Shown: in pieces, positions 11,107 through 22,419 of the stretch | Layout: every line of letters starts with the position of its first letter | How positions within the stretch are numbered: position 1 is the stretch's first letter | NCBI GenBank assembly: GCA_017165825.1 | Contig: CM029386.1 | Location: 6,869,582-6,933,581, forward strand | From: Hepsetus odoe | Taxonomy: Eukaryota > Chordata > Actinopteri > Characiformes > Hepsetidae | Direction of reading: 5' to 3' | DNA: 64,000 bases | Translations under genes and position numbers: made by a program | The notes under the pieces: generated by a model | Databases searched by the model: none | What the model saw: only the letters and a program-made list of their open reading frames with translations | Told to the model about the DNA's origin: nothing

Positions 11107-11195
11107 ATGAGCATGTACACCAAGGCAGCATATAGAATGATGTTCACAGAGGAGGTTATTATTGTGAGGTTTATAAATTCTACTCAGAGTGGAGA
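11107..11195 (+). repeat. SINE-D body, partial (arm of an inverted pair)
   Basis: This 89-base block is the complement of 13073-13161 with about four mismatches. In the second copy the block directly follows a tRNA-Leu-like head and an oligo-T run, so I read it as the body of a tRNA-Leu-related SINE. No recognisable head is seen upstream here, although an oligo-T run ('gactttttt') is in the equivalent position. Confidence 0.6.
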
Positions 11196-11217
11196 ATAAG
11201 GAGAGGTTAGGATAAGG

Positions 11218-11900
11218 CTGTGCACTCATATACCGATTGGCTAGACAGGGAGACAGAGCTGGGAAAGATGTGCAGCAGGTCAGGGCGATTAAAGATAGAA
11301 ATGGAAATGTACTCACAGGTGAACAGAGCATGTTGAGTAGATGGAAGGAATACTTTGAGCAGAATGAAGAAAATGAGAGAGAGATAGGATTAGATGATGT
11401 GAGGATAGTGAACCAGGAAGTGCAGCAAATAAACAAGATGGAAATAAGGGCAGCAATGAAGAAGATGAAGAATGGAAAGGCTGTTTGACCAGATGACATA
11501 CCAGTGGAAGCATTGAGGTGTTTAGGGGAGATGGCAGTTGAGTTTCTGACCTGATTGTTTAACACAATCTTGGAAAGTGAGATTATGCCTGAGGAGTGGA
11601 GACGAAGTGTACTGGTACTGATTTTCAAGAATAAGGGTGATGCACAGAGCTGTAAAACTACAGAGGGATAAAGTTGATTAGCCACAGCATGAAGTTATGG
11701 AAAAGAGTAGTGGTTAGGATGCAGGGAGTAGAGGTAACAAAGGTGGAGGAGTTTAAATATTTGGATCAACAGTTCAGTGTAATGGTGAGTGTGGAAGAGA
11801 GGTGAAAAAAAGAGTGTAAGCAGGTTGGAATGGATGGAGAAGAGTGGCTGGAGTGATTTGTTACAGATGGGTAACAGCTAGAGTAAAATGAATGAATGAA
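11218..11900 (+). mobile_element. LINE-alpha fragment with internal deletion
   Basis: Plus-strand remnant of LINE-alpha. It begins inside the linker before reverse transcriptase (RLARQGDRAGKDVQQV, then MLSRWKEYFEQNEENE and KMKNGKAV). It runs to the first part of RT (PEEWRRSVLVLIF with stops). It then jumps at about 11705 to the region after the catalytic box (RMQGVEVTKVEEFKYL). It ends in a short AATG repeat near 11885-11900. The catalytic FADD segment is deleted and several stops interrupt the rest, so it encodes nothing functional. It lies between the two inverted SINE-D copies. Confidence 0.8.
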
Positions 11901-12524
11901 TATAAGCTTCCATAATTAGCTTAATAGCTGCTAAACTACAGAAGCAAACTTTAGTAACTAAACTTGAAAACTAAACACATACTTGAGTTGGATTTCACAT
12001 TTACATGACTCAGCTGTGAGCGGAGATCACACCCCAACTTGAAAAATACTGACTAGTACAAGATAAGACATACAGGACATTATCTGTAAAGAGTGGACTG
12101 CAGATAGCGCACACTCACACAATAGTGATAAAGTGAGAGTGGTCACCCCCTCCTTCCTTTGCTCTGACATACATCACTGCCTCCTGTTTGCGTGGCAGTG
12201 CACATTGATCGGCCATCACACTGATCACATTACAACCCAACCAGATTAGATTTGCATTTTTAATTTTTTTTATGAAAAAATGCATTGACCGGTGGATGTT
12301 ATGAGAGGAGAATTTTTGTTGGTGATATAAATGTATTGGTAGATTTATAGAGATATATATGGCTGTAGAAGCTAGTCAGCCATGGGGTCAGCAAAGGTCA
12401 GCATAATTAAGGGATGCAGTGAAGGACCTCCACCTGACCTTAAAGGGCTGCTACTAGTAGAAGCAGGAGCTGGAAAAAAGCATTAAATGTAACATATACA
12501 GTTGAACTGAATTTTCTACTTTAA
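11901..12524. other. Unique sequence
   Basis: No gene or recognised repeat. Confidence 0.5.
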
Positions 12525-12611
12525 AATTTTTCAAAAACAGATTGTTCATGTACATGTACATATACATATTCTGTATAAATTACAGACATTACAATCTGTT
12601 TTTGAAAAATT
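12525..12611. repeat. Perfect 21-bp inverted repeat, 45-base loop
   Basis: Arms at 12525-12545 and 12591-12611 are exact complements (arm 2 contains 'acaatctgtttttgaaaaat'). The loop is AT-rich with alternating 'catgtacatgtacatatac'. It has no repeat-family match. It could be a tiny foldback element or a transcribed hairpin. Confidence 0.75.
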
Positions 12612-12914
12612 ATACAGAAACGTAATGCAAAGTTTAATTTGGTACTAAAAACACATTTTGAAACTTAATAAATATAGCCTCACAATCTGCCAGCAAAATG
12701 CATTCTTCAGATTAGCTTCCTTAGGGTCAGACAACAATTTTGCTTTGTGCTTGTGAGGACCTTCCCTTACTGAAAACAAGCAAGCATAAAATTTGTGTCT
12801 CAAAGATGGTGACACTGGTTACTGGCCCATTCAGTTAATAAAGTTAAAAATAAACTTACACAAGATCTAAAAGATCTGATCCAATCTAGGGTCTGCAACA
12901 TCACCATGTACATG

Positions 12915-12916
<2 letters not shown>

Positions 12917-12961
<45 letters not shown>

Positions 12962-12973
12962 CAAGAGAGAGAG
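12917..12973. repeat. (GT)n(GA)n microsatellite
   Basis: About 17 GT units are followed by interrupted GA units. Confidence 0.95.
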
Positions 12974-13039
12974 TGTAAGTTTAAAGAGTACTAATTGGAA
13001 TATGGACTATGACAAATTCACTTTCACAATTATAAAGAT

Positions 13040-13253
13040 CAGAGTATGAAACACTGCTAGAGTGTACACTGCTCTCCTCTCTGAGTAGAATTTATAAACC
13101 TCACAATAATAAACTCCTCTGCGAACATCATTCTATATGCTGCCTTGGTGTACATTCTCATATAAAAAAAGTGGTGGGATTCAAACTAACACCCTCCTCC
13201 CAAGGGACTGGAATCTTAATATAGCCCTTTAAACTGCTCAGCCATGCTACCAC
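13040..13253 (-). repeat. SINE-D: tRNA-Leu-like head plus novel body
   Basis: Read on the minus strand from 13253, the head follows the order of tRNA-Leu: 'ggtagcatggctgagcag', an anticodon-arm region with 'attaagattcc' (AAG at the anticodon position), a long variable arm ('cagtcccttgggagga'), and 'gtttgaatcccacc'. The A-box-like sequence is at 13232-13244 and the B-box-like one at 13176-13186. The 3' acceptor strand is missing and is replaced by seven T (13164-13170), followed by a body shared with 11107-11195. This architecture fits a pol III-transcribed SINE rather than a working tRNA. The low-coordinate end is uncertain. Confidence 0.6.
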
Positions 13254-13323
13254 ATTATAGTCCACAAGTTACTTTGTCCCTGAATTTTTTGCCTTTCCTG
13301 TGAGGAACATTGGTGACTAGAAA

Positions 13324-13366
13324 AATATTTTACAGTGTATGTCTTTATATACGCTGTGAAAATATT
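13324..13366. repeat. Short hairpin
   Basis: 'aatattttacagtgtat' pairs with 'atacgctgtgaaaatatt' (one wobble pair, one bulged base) around an 8-base loop. It is too short for a microRNA precursor. It may be chance in AT-rich DNA. Confidence 0.5.
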
Positions 13367-13388
13367 GTTTTTCATTGAACAGCTTGCC

Positions 13389-13735
13389 TTTATTTCATTC
13401 ATTCTCATAGCTGCTTGTCCTGATTAGGTTAGTTCTCACACGTCGGAAGGCATGGAAACACCCAGGACAGGTTCAGCAGTCCATTACAGAGCAGACACAC
13501 AGACAGACAAGCACACTCATGCAAATACTCACACCTAAGAAGCAATTTAGCATCTCCAATCCATGCAACATGCATATCTTTTTTTGATGGTGGGAGGAAA
13601 CCGGCACACCCAAAGGAAACCCACACAGACACGGCAAGAACATACAATCACCACACAGAAATGACCTGGACCGCCCTGTCTGAGAATCAAACCAAGATCC
13701 TTCTGGCAGTGAAGTGACAGTGCTACCCACTGTCT
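13389..13735 (-). repeat. SINE-E, near complete
   Basis: On the minus strand it begins with a tRNA-like head ('gtgggtagcactgtcacttc', then 'ttggtttgattctcag' as the B-box region). It continues through the widespread teleost motif 'gtgggtttcctttgggtg' and 'ccggtttcctcccacc', and ends in 'caagcagctatgagaatgaa'. The order matches a common fish tRNA-SINE. It is moderately diverged. Three overlapping minus-strand frames here are artefacts of the repeat. Confidence 0.7.
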
Positions 13736-13739
13736 AAAT

Positions 13740-14810
13740 GTTACTTCTGTAATTATTACATACATTATTATTGTGACTGTTTGAATTCTGTAAATAAACA
13801 GTGCCCTTCGACATGTCCACAGCATATGATTTTTCAGTCTGTCTTTTAATAATCATGCTCATTCAAAACAGATGGACTTTACTGAGAAGAAGCTCTTATA
13901 CTGCCTTAGGAACAATAACGTAGCAGAATAAATCCTTTTGCTAGAACAATCAGCTCAATATGCACAGTATATTTGGTTCACTTAGTCGTCAGTAATGCCT
14001 GGCAAAATATTCTGAATTAAGAGATGTTATGGAACCACACTGCAAACCTACATTTCTCCCAGATCCATCTTCATTGCATGCTGATTATGCCAGATATTGT
14101 CTGCATATTTTTCTGCTCTTAAGTGCTTACTTAAGTTCCAAATTTCCGTTTCTTAAAATGTTTTTATTTCTTTTTAAACCTAGGTACTCTACTGTACAAA
14201 TAGCAAGGATTAAAGCACCAGCCCTAGTGATTAAAAACATGATTACAAACCAAATCTTAAAATATTCTGCATTTTATTGAATTATTGAATTCTGCAGAAA
14301 TTATGCTTAAATGCCACCACACAAAGTCATACATATGTTCATACTTTTTTTTCCATTAAATCATTTATATCTGAGCGACAATCACAGGAACATTCATCAG
14401 ATATCCAAAGTTCTGATGCTGCTGGAAAATGATACCTTAGAAACTGTACTCAATTTACTGTTCTGCCATCTTTATATATATAATGCATTTATATATTATG
14501 CATATAAAGATGAACAAAAAATAAATTTTAATTATTAAACTCATTTTGTCAGGCCCTCATCAGACTAATTTACTTTTAAGTCTTAAAAGTACAAGCAATC
14601 AATAAACCATTCTTCCTGTCTAACAAGTCTCTTAATATTGGGGACTTTGACATTGCTGAAATTTTTAATTATTTCAAAATCCATTGACCTGCATATTATT
14701 ATATGGTATAGCTTAACTTTTCAAATGTTAGTGACGTGACACCTTTACTAAAAACTGAATAAAGCTTTTGAGTCGAACATTAGATATTTCATAAAACCTT
14801 CAATTCTAAG
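13740..14810. other. AT-rich unique sequence
   Basis: No gene or repeat family is recognised. Frames of 83 and 75 codons at 14029-14538 show no motif. Confidence 0.5.
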
Positions 14811-14830
14811 TTAAAATGACTGCTTTACAT
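14811..14830. repeat. Target-site duplication of LINE-alpha, left
   Basis: A 20-base sequence identical to 17994-18013 that borders the LINE-alpha insertion. Confidence 0.9.
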
Positions 14831-17800
14831 GTTCTTTTTCTTTCGGCTGCTCCCGTTTAGGGGTCGCCACAGCGGATCAACTGTCTCCATTTCTTCCTGT
14901 CTTTTGCATCTTCCTGCTTCAACCCGACCACCTGCATGTCCTCTCTCACCACGTCCATAAACCCTCCCTTCTTGGTCTTCCTCTCTTCTCCTCTCTCTTT
15001 CCTGGCAGCTCCATCCTCAACATCTCTCCTTCCAATATAATCATCGCTCTTCTCCTCTGCACATGGCCAAACTAACTAAACCTTGCTTCTCTAACCTTGT
15101 CTCCAAGACGTCTAACCTGACGTCCTCTAATATATCACCATATTTCTAATCTGTCCAACCTCACACACCCAACTAAAATCTCTACAGCATCTTAATCCCT
15201 GACACCCTCCAGCTCCGCCCTGCCTTCGCAGTGCCAACGCCTCCAACCCAGCTGCCAACATAGCTAGTTCACTACTGTCCTGTAAATCTTCCCTTTTACT
15301 TCAGCTGGCACATAGCCTGTCACAAATCACCCAGCCACTCTTTTCTCCACCCATTCCAACCAGCCTGCACTCTCTTTCTCTCTTCTCACCTCTCTCTCTC
15401 TTCCCTACACTCGCCAAGCACTGAACTGTTGGATCCCAAGTATTTAAACCTCCACCTTGTTACCTCCAATCTCCTCTGCATCCTAACCACTCCACTTTCC
15501 TCCCTTTCATTCACCATGTATTTCCTGTCTTTGCCCCACTAATTTCTCATTCCTCTCCCTCTCCAGAGCATATCTCCATCTCTCCAGGTTCTCCCCTGCT
15601 GCCAAGCCTCCTACTCTCACTGCAGATCACAATATCATCAGCAAAACATCATCGTCCACGGAGACCTTGCCCAACCTCGTCCACAACCTGTCCACATTAA
15701 TGCAAACAAGAACGGCCTGAGCAAGGATCTGAAGTAATCCAACTCACTTTAAATGCATCCGCCACTCCCACTGCAGATCTCACCACTGTTAAGCACTGCC
15801 CTCATACATATCCTGAACTACTTCTCACATACTCTCTGCAACACCAGACTTCATACAAAACCACAACTCCTCCCAGGCACCTATTGCAGCCTTCTAAATC
15901 CACAAAGGCAATAAATGCAGCTTCTCCTTCTGACCTTCTGCATTTTCTCCATCAACAATTCTCAGAGCAACATTGCATCTGTGGCACTTTCTTCATATAA
16001 ACCATACTGCTTGTTCACTGATCCTCACTCCTTTTCTAACTCAGTGGGCTTACTACTCTTTTCCCATAACTTCATGGTGTGGTTGATCAACTTTCTCCCC
16101 TCTATAGTTACTACAGCTCTGTGCATCACCCTTATTCTTGAAGATCGTGGTACCAGCACACTTCTGCTCTCCACCTCGTGGCATCTTCTCACTTCTGCCA
16201 AGATTGTGTTAAACAATCTGGTCAGAAACTCAACTGCCATTTCCCCAAAACATCTCCATGCTTCCACTGGTATGTCAACAGCCTTTCCATTCTTCATCCT
16301 CTTCATCACTGCCCTTACTTCCATCTTGTTTATTTGCTGCACTTCCTGGTTAACTTCTTCACATCATCCAGTCTTCTCTCACATTTTTCTCTTCATTCAT
16401 CAGCTCCTCAAAGTATTCCTTCCATGTGCTCAACACGCTCTGTTCACCTGCGAGTACGTTACCATTTCTATCTTTAATCGTCCTGACCTGCTGCACATCT
16501 TTCCCAGACCTGTCTCTCTGTCTAGCCAATCGGTAAAGGTCCTTTTTCTCCTCTCTTTACTGTCCAACCTCATACAATTCACCAAACACCTTATCTTTGG
16601 CTCACCACTGCTTTCTTCGGCCTACAGTTCATCTCCTTGTACACCTGTTCATTTCCTTCATCTCTCTGTATGTCCCATGTCTTTTGCCTTCTTTGAATAC
16701 ACTCCTGGACTTCTTGGTTCCACCACCAGGTCTCCTTATCCTCTTTCTTCCTTCCGGATGTCACACCAAGTACATTTCTAGCTGTCTGCCTGATCACTTG
16801 TGCAGTAGTTTCCCAGCAATCCGGTAGCTCTGCAACACCTCCCAGTGCCCGTGAGCACCCTGCCTGAATTCCACCTTGCAGTCCTCCCTCCTCCTTCAGC
16901 TTCCACCACTCTGGATCCCCGACTCCGCCCTCACTTCCTCCCTCTCTCTGACCTCCAAGGTCATCCTACAGACCACCATCCCATGTTGTCGGCCACACTC
17001 TCCCCTACCACTACTTTTGCAAAGTCTCTGATCTCTTTCAAACTGACCCTCCTGCAAAGAATATAACCACCCAGAGCATTCCTTTTCTCTCTCCCACTCT
17101 TTATGCACACCCTGTGCTCCTCCCTCTTCTTAAAATAAGTATTAACTACAGCCATTTCCATCCTTTTTGCAAAATCAACAACCATCTGACCTTCAGCATT
17201 CCTCTCCTTGACACAATGCCTACCCATCACCTCTCCTCTCATCACTCTGTTCTTCACCAACATGCACCATTAAAAATCTGCACCAATCTCACCACTCTCT
17301 CTCCTCTGGGTACACTCTCTATCACTTCATCTAACTCACTCCAGAATTTTTCCTCTTCACTTTCATCTTACAACCAACTTGTGGAGCATAAGCACTAACA
17401 GCATTCATTATCACACCTTCAACTTCCAGCTTCAAACTCATCACCCTCCCTGACACTCTCTTCACCTCCAAAACACTCTCCACATACTCTTCCTTCAGGA
17501 TAACACCTTACCCATTCTTCCTTCTATCCACACCATGGTAGAAACAGTTTAAACCCCTTCCAATACACCTGGCCCATTACCCTACCATCTAGCTTCTTGC
17601 AATACCACAAATGTCAACCTTTCCTTTCCATATCAGCTAATTCCCTTACTCTTTACCAGTCATGCTGCTAACATCCAAAGTCCCTACCCTCACTTCCACC
17701 CTCCTCCTCTTTCTCCTTCTCCTCTGACATGCCTTCCTCCTTCTCTTCTTTCTTCTTGGCCAACAGTGGTCCAATTTCCACTTGTGCCACCTGTAGGCTA

Positions 17801-17993
17801 ACAGCACTTGGAGTGAAGGTAATGCTGTTAACCCGGGCCTCACCCGATCCGGTATGGAATTTGTATCGTTGTCCGCATATTGATTTGGCAAAGTTTTACA
17901 CCTGATGCCCTTCCTGACGTAACCCTCCCCATTTACTCGGGCTTGGGACCGGCACGAAGAAATACACTGGCTTGTGCATCCCTAGTGGCTGGC
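14831..17993 (-). mobile_element. LINE-alpha, apparently full length (3.16 kb)
   Basis: A minus-strand RTE-like LINE flanked by a perfect 20-bp target duplication. The 3' end ('gggtcgccacagcgg' region, 14860-14880) is at the low-coordinate side. The 5' end at 17993 begins 'gccagccactagggatgcac', which agrees with my recollection of the usual start of this abundant fish family. If so, it is one of few non-truncated copies. Other pieces of the family lie at 3706-5578, 11218-11900, 29431-29572 and 51297-51780. The clade label (RTE-like) is tentative. Confidence 0.85.
14990..17891 (-). pseudogene. LINE-alpha endonuclease/reverse transcriptase, degraded
   Basis: On the minus strand the order of the family protein can be followed in broken frames. 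An APE-type endonuclease start (VRVGTLDVSSMTGKE) lies near 17650-17690. Endonuclease interior (NAEGQMVVDFAKRMEMAVVN) lies near 17190. A linker (KEDKETWWWNQEVQECIQ) is near 16720. The start of RT (PVEAWRCFGEMAVEFLTRLF) is near 16250. The FADD catalytic box is at about 15630-15650, where an extra T before the box shifts frame. The thumb and C-terminus follow toward 15000. Endonuclease nicks target DNA and RT copies the RNA from the nick, but this copy has many stops and frameshifts and is dead. Plus-strand frames across it, including one of 288 codons at 15915-16781, are antisense shadows. Confidence 0.8.
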
Positions 17994-18013
17994 TTAAAAT
18001 GACTGCTTTACAT
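17994..18013. repeat. Target-site duplication of LINE-alpha, right
   Basis: Identical to 14811-14830. Confidence 0.9.
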
Positions 18014-18240
18014 AATTTGTAAAAAAATTCAAAAATATGATATCCCTCTCCACATGTAAAATTCCTACACAGTCCTTGGTAGCTATAGTAGCTTCCATTA
18101 ACATTAAAAAAACAGGTGCACCCAAGTAGTTATGGATCTAAGTAACAACATCTCTAAAAAAAGTCTAGAAAACTTTTCAGGATAAGAAATTATCCTTCTT
18201 ATCTTTTAGTCATGGAATTTTGATCAAATGTAAAATATAC

Positions 18241-18480
18241 ATCAATCACAGATTTGACCCCTCAAGGCATGGATTCCACAAGATTTTCAGCAAAAGTATT
18301 ATCTGGCATTAAACAGCAGCAGCAGGTCCTTTAAGTCCTGCAAGCAAGAGGTGAGGCCACAGTCTGGGTATATCCAGAAAATCTCTGCCAGATGCTCAGC
18401 TGAACTGAGATATTTGGGAAGTGGACTTCATACATCAAAACTCTGACATTTTTCTTAAACCATTCCTGATCCAAATTTTG
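18241..18480. mobile_element. Old DNA-transposon-like repeat, copy 1
   Basis: The segment 'ctcaaggcatggattccac', 'tatctggcattaaacagcag' and 'tcctttaagtcctgcaag' follows the order of a fish repeat I recall but cannot name securely. A second diverged copy at about 32555-32640 keeps 'ggtatctggcattaa' and 'atcctttaagtcctgtaa'. There is no coding capacity. Confidence 0.45.
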
Positions 18481-19239
18481 TATTGAATATCCTTAACTTG
18501 CACGAATACTGCATTAACTTGCTTTTCCCTCACCAACCTTCATCCTAAAGATGATTTAAGAGCATAATGTATCATCTTTTTTGCATTAAGTGCAGTGCCG
18601 TGCATGAAACATTTAACAAAAATTATATTTATTCAAATTCGGATAGCATTTTGCTTATATGTGGCCTCTACTGGTAGTTGCTTGTTTCAGCTTAGCAACA
18701 ATAAAAAAAGGTTAGACAAATATTTTTTGAAAGTGCTTTGAATTAAAAATACTACAATATTAGATTATATCTTTAACATTTTACCTAATTTTTACTTGCA
18801 AACCAGATCTAACACATTTTATAAATATTTCTCAGAAAATAGAATAAACATAACCTGATTAAACAGGGAAATAATGTTTCTAAATTAACATAGTTTGAAG
18901 GCCACCCTCAAAAGTGCCAGCATTCATTAAAGAAGGCGGCTACCATTACAGAATTATGAAAGTATTCTAGAAGGTTTTAAATGCCACATAGGCGCATTAT
19001 TAAAGGACTTGCAGAATCACTATAAATGCAATGACATGTTATTATTATAAGCAGATAAATGTCTTACTGCCTGATTTTCCACATTCAATAATGGTCAACT
19101 GCTTGAAAGAATCATGCTAAGGTTCTAAATTACACTCGTGTAGACAAACATATACAATGATAATTGCTTCATTCTAAAGTAATGTAATAAATTTTTACTG
19201 GTGAAGTTCTAATCATATGTCAAACACTGATATCTTAAT
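18481..19239. other. AT-rich unique sequence
   Basis: Nothing recognised. Confidence 0.5.
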
Positions 19240-19450
19240 GATGGTACAGTCAGACACCAGGACTGGACCAATGATGCCAAAGAACACTCAGGCCAAGCAT
19301 GGCGGAAAAACAGGCCCTGTTTGTGAGACAATCGATGGGGGATGAAAGCGGAGCCGCCTCTCCTTTCCTGATGACAAGACGGGCTGCATCTGGCATTGCC
19401 AGCCAGATGGGGAATCGATATGGTCTTGTGCTCGACATCAGGACCCTCAG
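19240..19450. promoter_or_regulatory. Candidate conserved non-coding island
   Basis: A sharply bounded GC-richer, repeat-free block ('aagcatggcggaaaaacagg', 'gacgggctgcatctggcatt') in AT-rich DNA, with two 'atcgat' sites (19330, 19413). Frames are open on both strands over it (62 and 76 codons), which is not evidence for coding. Function is inferred from composition only. Confidence 0.25.
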
Positions 19451-20119
19451 TTCTATTTTTTACTGTGATAGTTATAGAAAAGGGCAGAAACCTGTTATAC
19501 CCTTTAACTCATTATTTATATTTATATAAAATATTTTTCGTCTAAAACCCATGTAGTTGATTTTGGAAAGGGCTTATTGGCAGTTTCTTTTATATGCAAT
19601 TCCTAACAATCTCTACCTGACTCATGCAATATCACCAGTATGTTAGGCTACACCAGTTATGAACCATGTGCCATACCTATCATTGAGCTGGTCAGCACTA
19701 CACTAGCAAGGATCTTGATAGAATAGGTGATAGAATGATAGAATGTAGAAAATTGCACACCATAATTGCACATGTTTTAATAAGATTTAAAACAAAATGA
19801 CAAACAAAAAGGCACTAATTTACATTTAATAATCATTAGCTGTAATTATATATATGCACCAACTTTTAAACTAATTTACATTTAATTTTACGCCAACCCA
19901 AGTGGGAGAGATGGTCAGAGGGGAGTAAGACAGAACTCCCCCCACCTTTCTTCTGCTTCTATTTCCTAATCTGTTATGTCTTGACATTCCCATTAACTCA
20001 TAAATCCAATACAGTGGAGCTCAACAGTATTTGTACTCTGAGAGACAGCAGGCAAAGGGGGAAGGGGTGGATGTGGAGAGAGGCTGAGTGAAGAGAGAGG
20101 AGAACTGAGAGAAGGAGAG
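19451..20119. other. Unique sequence
   Basis: Nothing recognised. A purine-rich stretch lies at 20041-20140. Confidence 0.5.
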
Positions 20120-20440
20120 TGGAAGGGAAATGATGGGAAGATCAATCGGTCCCTGGACTGTCACTCTCCCTCACTCGTTTTCACATTCATCTATCCCGCT
20201 GCTTCACATCCGTCCATGCCTGATGCTTCTCTTGCCTTTTCCCCAGCAGGCCTTGTAGATTCTGCAGGCATGGCCGTTTGGGGCAAACAATAATCTGATT
20301 GAGTGTGGATCAATGGCAGCCTGGCGGTCAGCGATCTGCAAGCCGTTCCCGCTCACATTCCAGGCTGACCACAAGTTCCCCTAACCGCTGACTGCCTGAC
20401 CAGCATGACTGACCACTAATGCTCCATGGAACCAGGTTTT
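20120..20440. promoter_or_regulatory. Candidate conserved non-coding island
   Basis: A repeat-free, GC-richer block containing 'ggccttgtagattctgcagg', 'gggcaaacaataatctgatt' and 'cagcctggcggtcagcgatc'. No protein motif is seen in any frame. Regulatory function is inferred from composition only. Confidence 0.25.
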
Positions 20441-22380
20441 GCAAGGGAGGTGGATAAGGACAGCTGGTGAGCTTCTTGGTCAGCACCCAAAAGACATGAG
20501 GTTCACTCACTGTCAAGTTCACGTTCACATCAAGTTTCTAAGCTTTCATTCTACTGATAACCCTGAAAGCAACTTTGTCTTCCATAGTGATGCTGCCCTT
20601 TCTGGTCCATGGGCAGACTTGGAGCTTTTTGGTTTAAATGCAAGCCATCAATATATTGCATCTCCTCCAACCTGTCCGCAGCACTCTCTTGCACATCAGG
20701 GTCGACCCGTGGGTGTTGGTCAGCCATCCTCTTCTCTTGATTGTGTTTGTGTGTTTCTTGTGTGATTGTGGTGTTCTCAGGTTTCCTTAATGGTTCCCAG
20801 GATGCGCTGTGGCTGCGGAAGGGGGTCACTGAGACACATGAGACGCAACCCAGTAGAGGATACTGCGCAGACACCGAAATACATCATTGAAATTTTCAAC
20901 TTTTCTTATTCCAGTCAAGAGATGCTTTTCATAATGTACACATTGGTAAGCATCCATTGGCACATTAGCTGGTAGACTTATTGCATTACTGAGCTGAAAA
21001 AGGATGAGAGCTGATACTGCAAGGAAATGAGAGAAATGAAAAAAACATACTTTTTTCCACCATGTTCCCATATAATGATGGGAACTCTATTTGGTTATTT
21101 GTAATAACTCATTTTAGTTCTTTATATCTTAGAGTGCACTGCTCCTAGCCAATTCGTAGTTACATATTGTAGGTGGAAAACTTTCCACCCAGCACACAAT
21201 TTTATGATAATCATACAGAATCAGCATTATTCTGGTGAGTACTTGAATGTTTGCTCAATATCTTTGTAGAAACTAATTAAACAAAGTCGGCACATCTGAC
21301 AGGAATGGATGGTTTTTTAATGATGTCAGCTGAAGTGAATATGCAAGCGTTCTTGCGCCTCTTGGCTCCAATGGCAGATTGCTGATTGATTTTTCTAAGG
21401 GTGCCATTACATATTAATAAAATTTCATGCAAAAGCAAATGAATGGGTAGAGGGGTCATAAGGAAGAATCTGGGGTGGGAGACACTGAACTGCAGCATCA
21501 GTGAACCATGAACACAAAGCTGTTCACAAGCCTCCTTGAAAATACTGGAGCACTGGAGTGATATTTAACTGGTTTAAAATCCAAACATTCTGATGCCCAA
21601 TAATAAAAATAATAGCTTTTTTTGAATTATTTAGAAAACATTCTAAACACCTGAACAGGCTGTTTCAAGCAAGTTCTTTAATTTCTTTAAGTTCTTTAAA
21701 GCAAGTTTAATTATGTGTAATATGTAATGACCTTCAGAATAGACTTCCATTGTCTCTAGAATCTCCTACAAACATAAACAACAGAATTTAAATAATGGAT
21801 TTGATGAATGGATTCTTAAACTAAAGTTGGTTACTGGCTTTTATTCATTAACACAAATAAATAAATGTTTCAATAAAAGGTGTATTGGTATAGAACCTCA
21901 ATGGAAATTTTTAAAACTTAAGTTTTCATATAACCAAAAGAAGTGATTTCATTGCATTACTTCTAGCCACCATTTTTTTAAGAAAGAGATTAGACGAACG
22001 CAATTCATGACACCCTTATTTTCATGTTTTCACAATATTTGGAATTTTGCTTAACGCTAACTTAAATCTGGGCCTAGATACCATTGATATCGGTGGCATT
22101 TAGAAATGAATATCCCAAATGTTGCAGATAAGAAGTCAGGCAGAATCAGCATCTCCTGTACCTCAGATTGGCAATTTTCTCATAACTGCTCAATTTTGTA
22201 TCTCTGATATCTTTTTGTATCTTTTTATCTTTGATTAAATTAAAATGTATGATGTTACTCCAAGAAACCTGCAGGGGGTGTAGCAGTGTCACAGGACATA
22301 CTTTGCTGCCACAAGGAATCAGCCATGAAGTACAGTTTTAGAAACAGCCTTTTTTTAAAATTCTGATAGAGCCCATTTGT

Positions 22381-22385
<5 letters not shown>
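20441..22385. other. Unique sequence, open on both strands near 20.4-20.9 kb
   Basis: Opposed frames of 108 and 107 codons overlap at 20439-20874. Neither shows a domain, and mutual overlap argues against coding. The rest is AT-rich and unrecognised. Confidence 0.45.

Positions 22386-22416
<31 letters not shown>
22386..22416. repeat. (TA)n microsatellite
   Basis: About 15 TA units. Confidence 0.95.

Positions 22417-22419
<3 letters not shown>

Noticed and set aside
11041..11685. 214-codon minus-strand frame
   Set aside because: It is antisense to the LINE-alpha fragment at 11218-11900 and the SINE-D body. Its protein resembles the shadow at 15.9-16.8 kb (shared ISPKHL.ASTGM stretch), which confirms that both are antisense LINE-alpha.
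13165..13253. Functional tRNA-Leu gene on the minus strand
   Set aside because: The acceptor 3' strand is missing, the B box is degraded and the sequence continues into a repeated body. It fits a SINE head or pseudogene.
15915..16781. 288-codon plus-strand frame, the second longest in the window
   Set aside because: It is antisense to the LINE-alpha coding region. The minus strand carries recognisable endonuclease/RT motifs, and the plus-strand protein is rich in Ser/Leu/His as expected of a shadow.
20439..20874. Opposed frames of 108 and 107 codons
   Set aside because: They overlap fully on opposite strands, have no domain, no splice context and no family resemblance.
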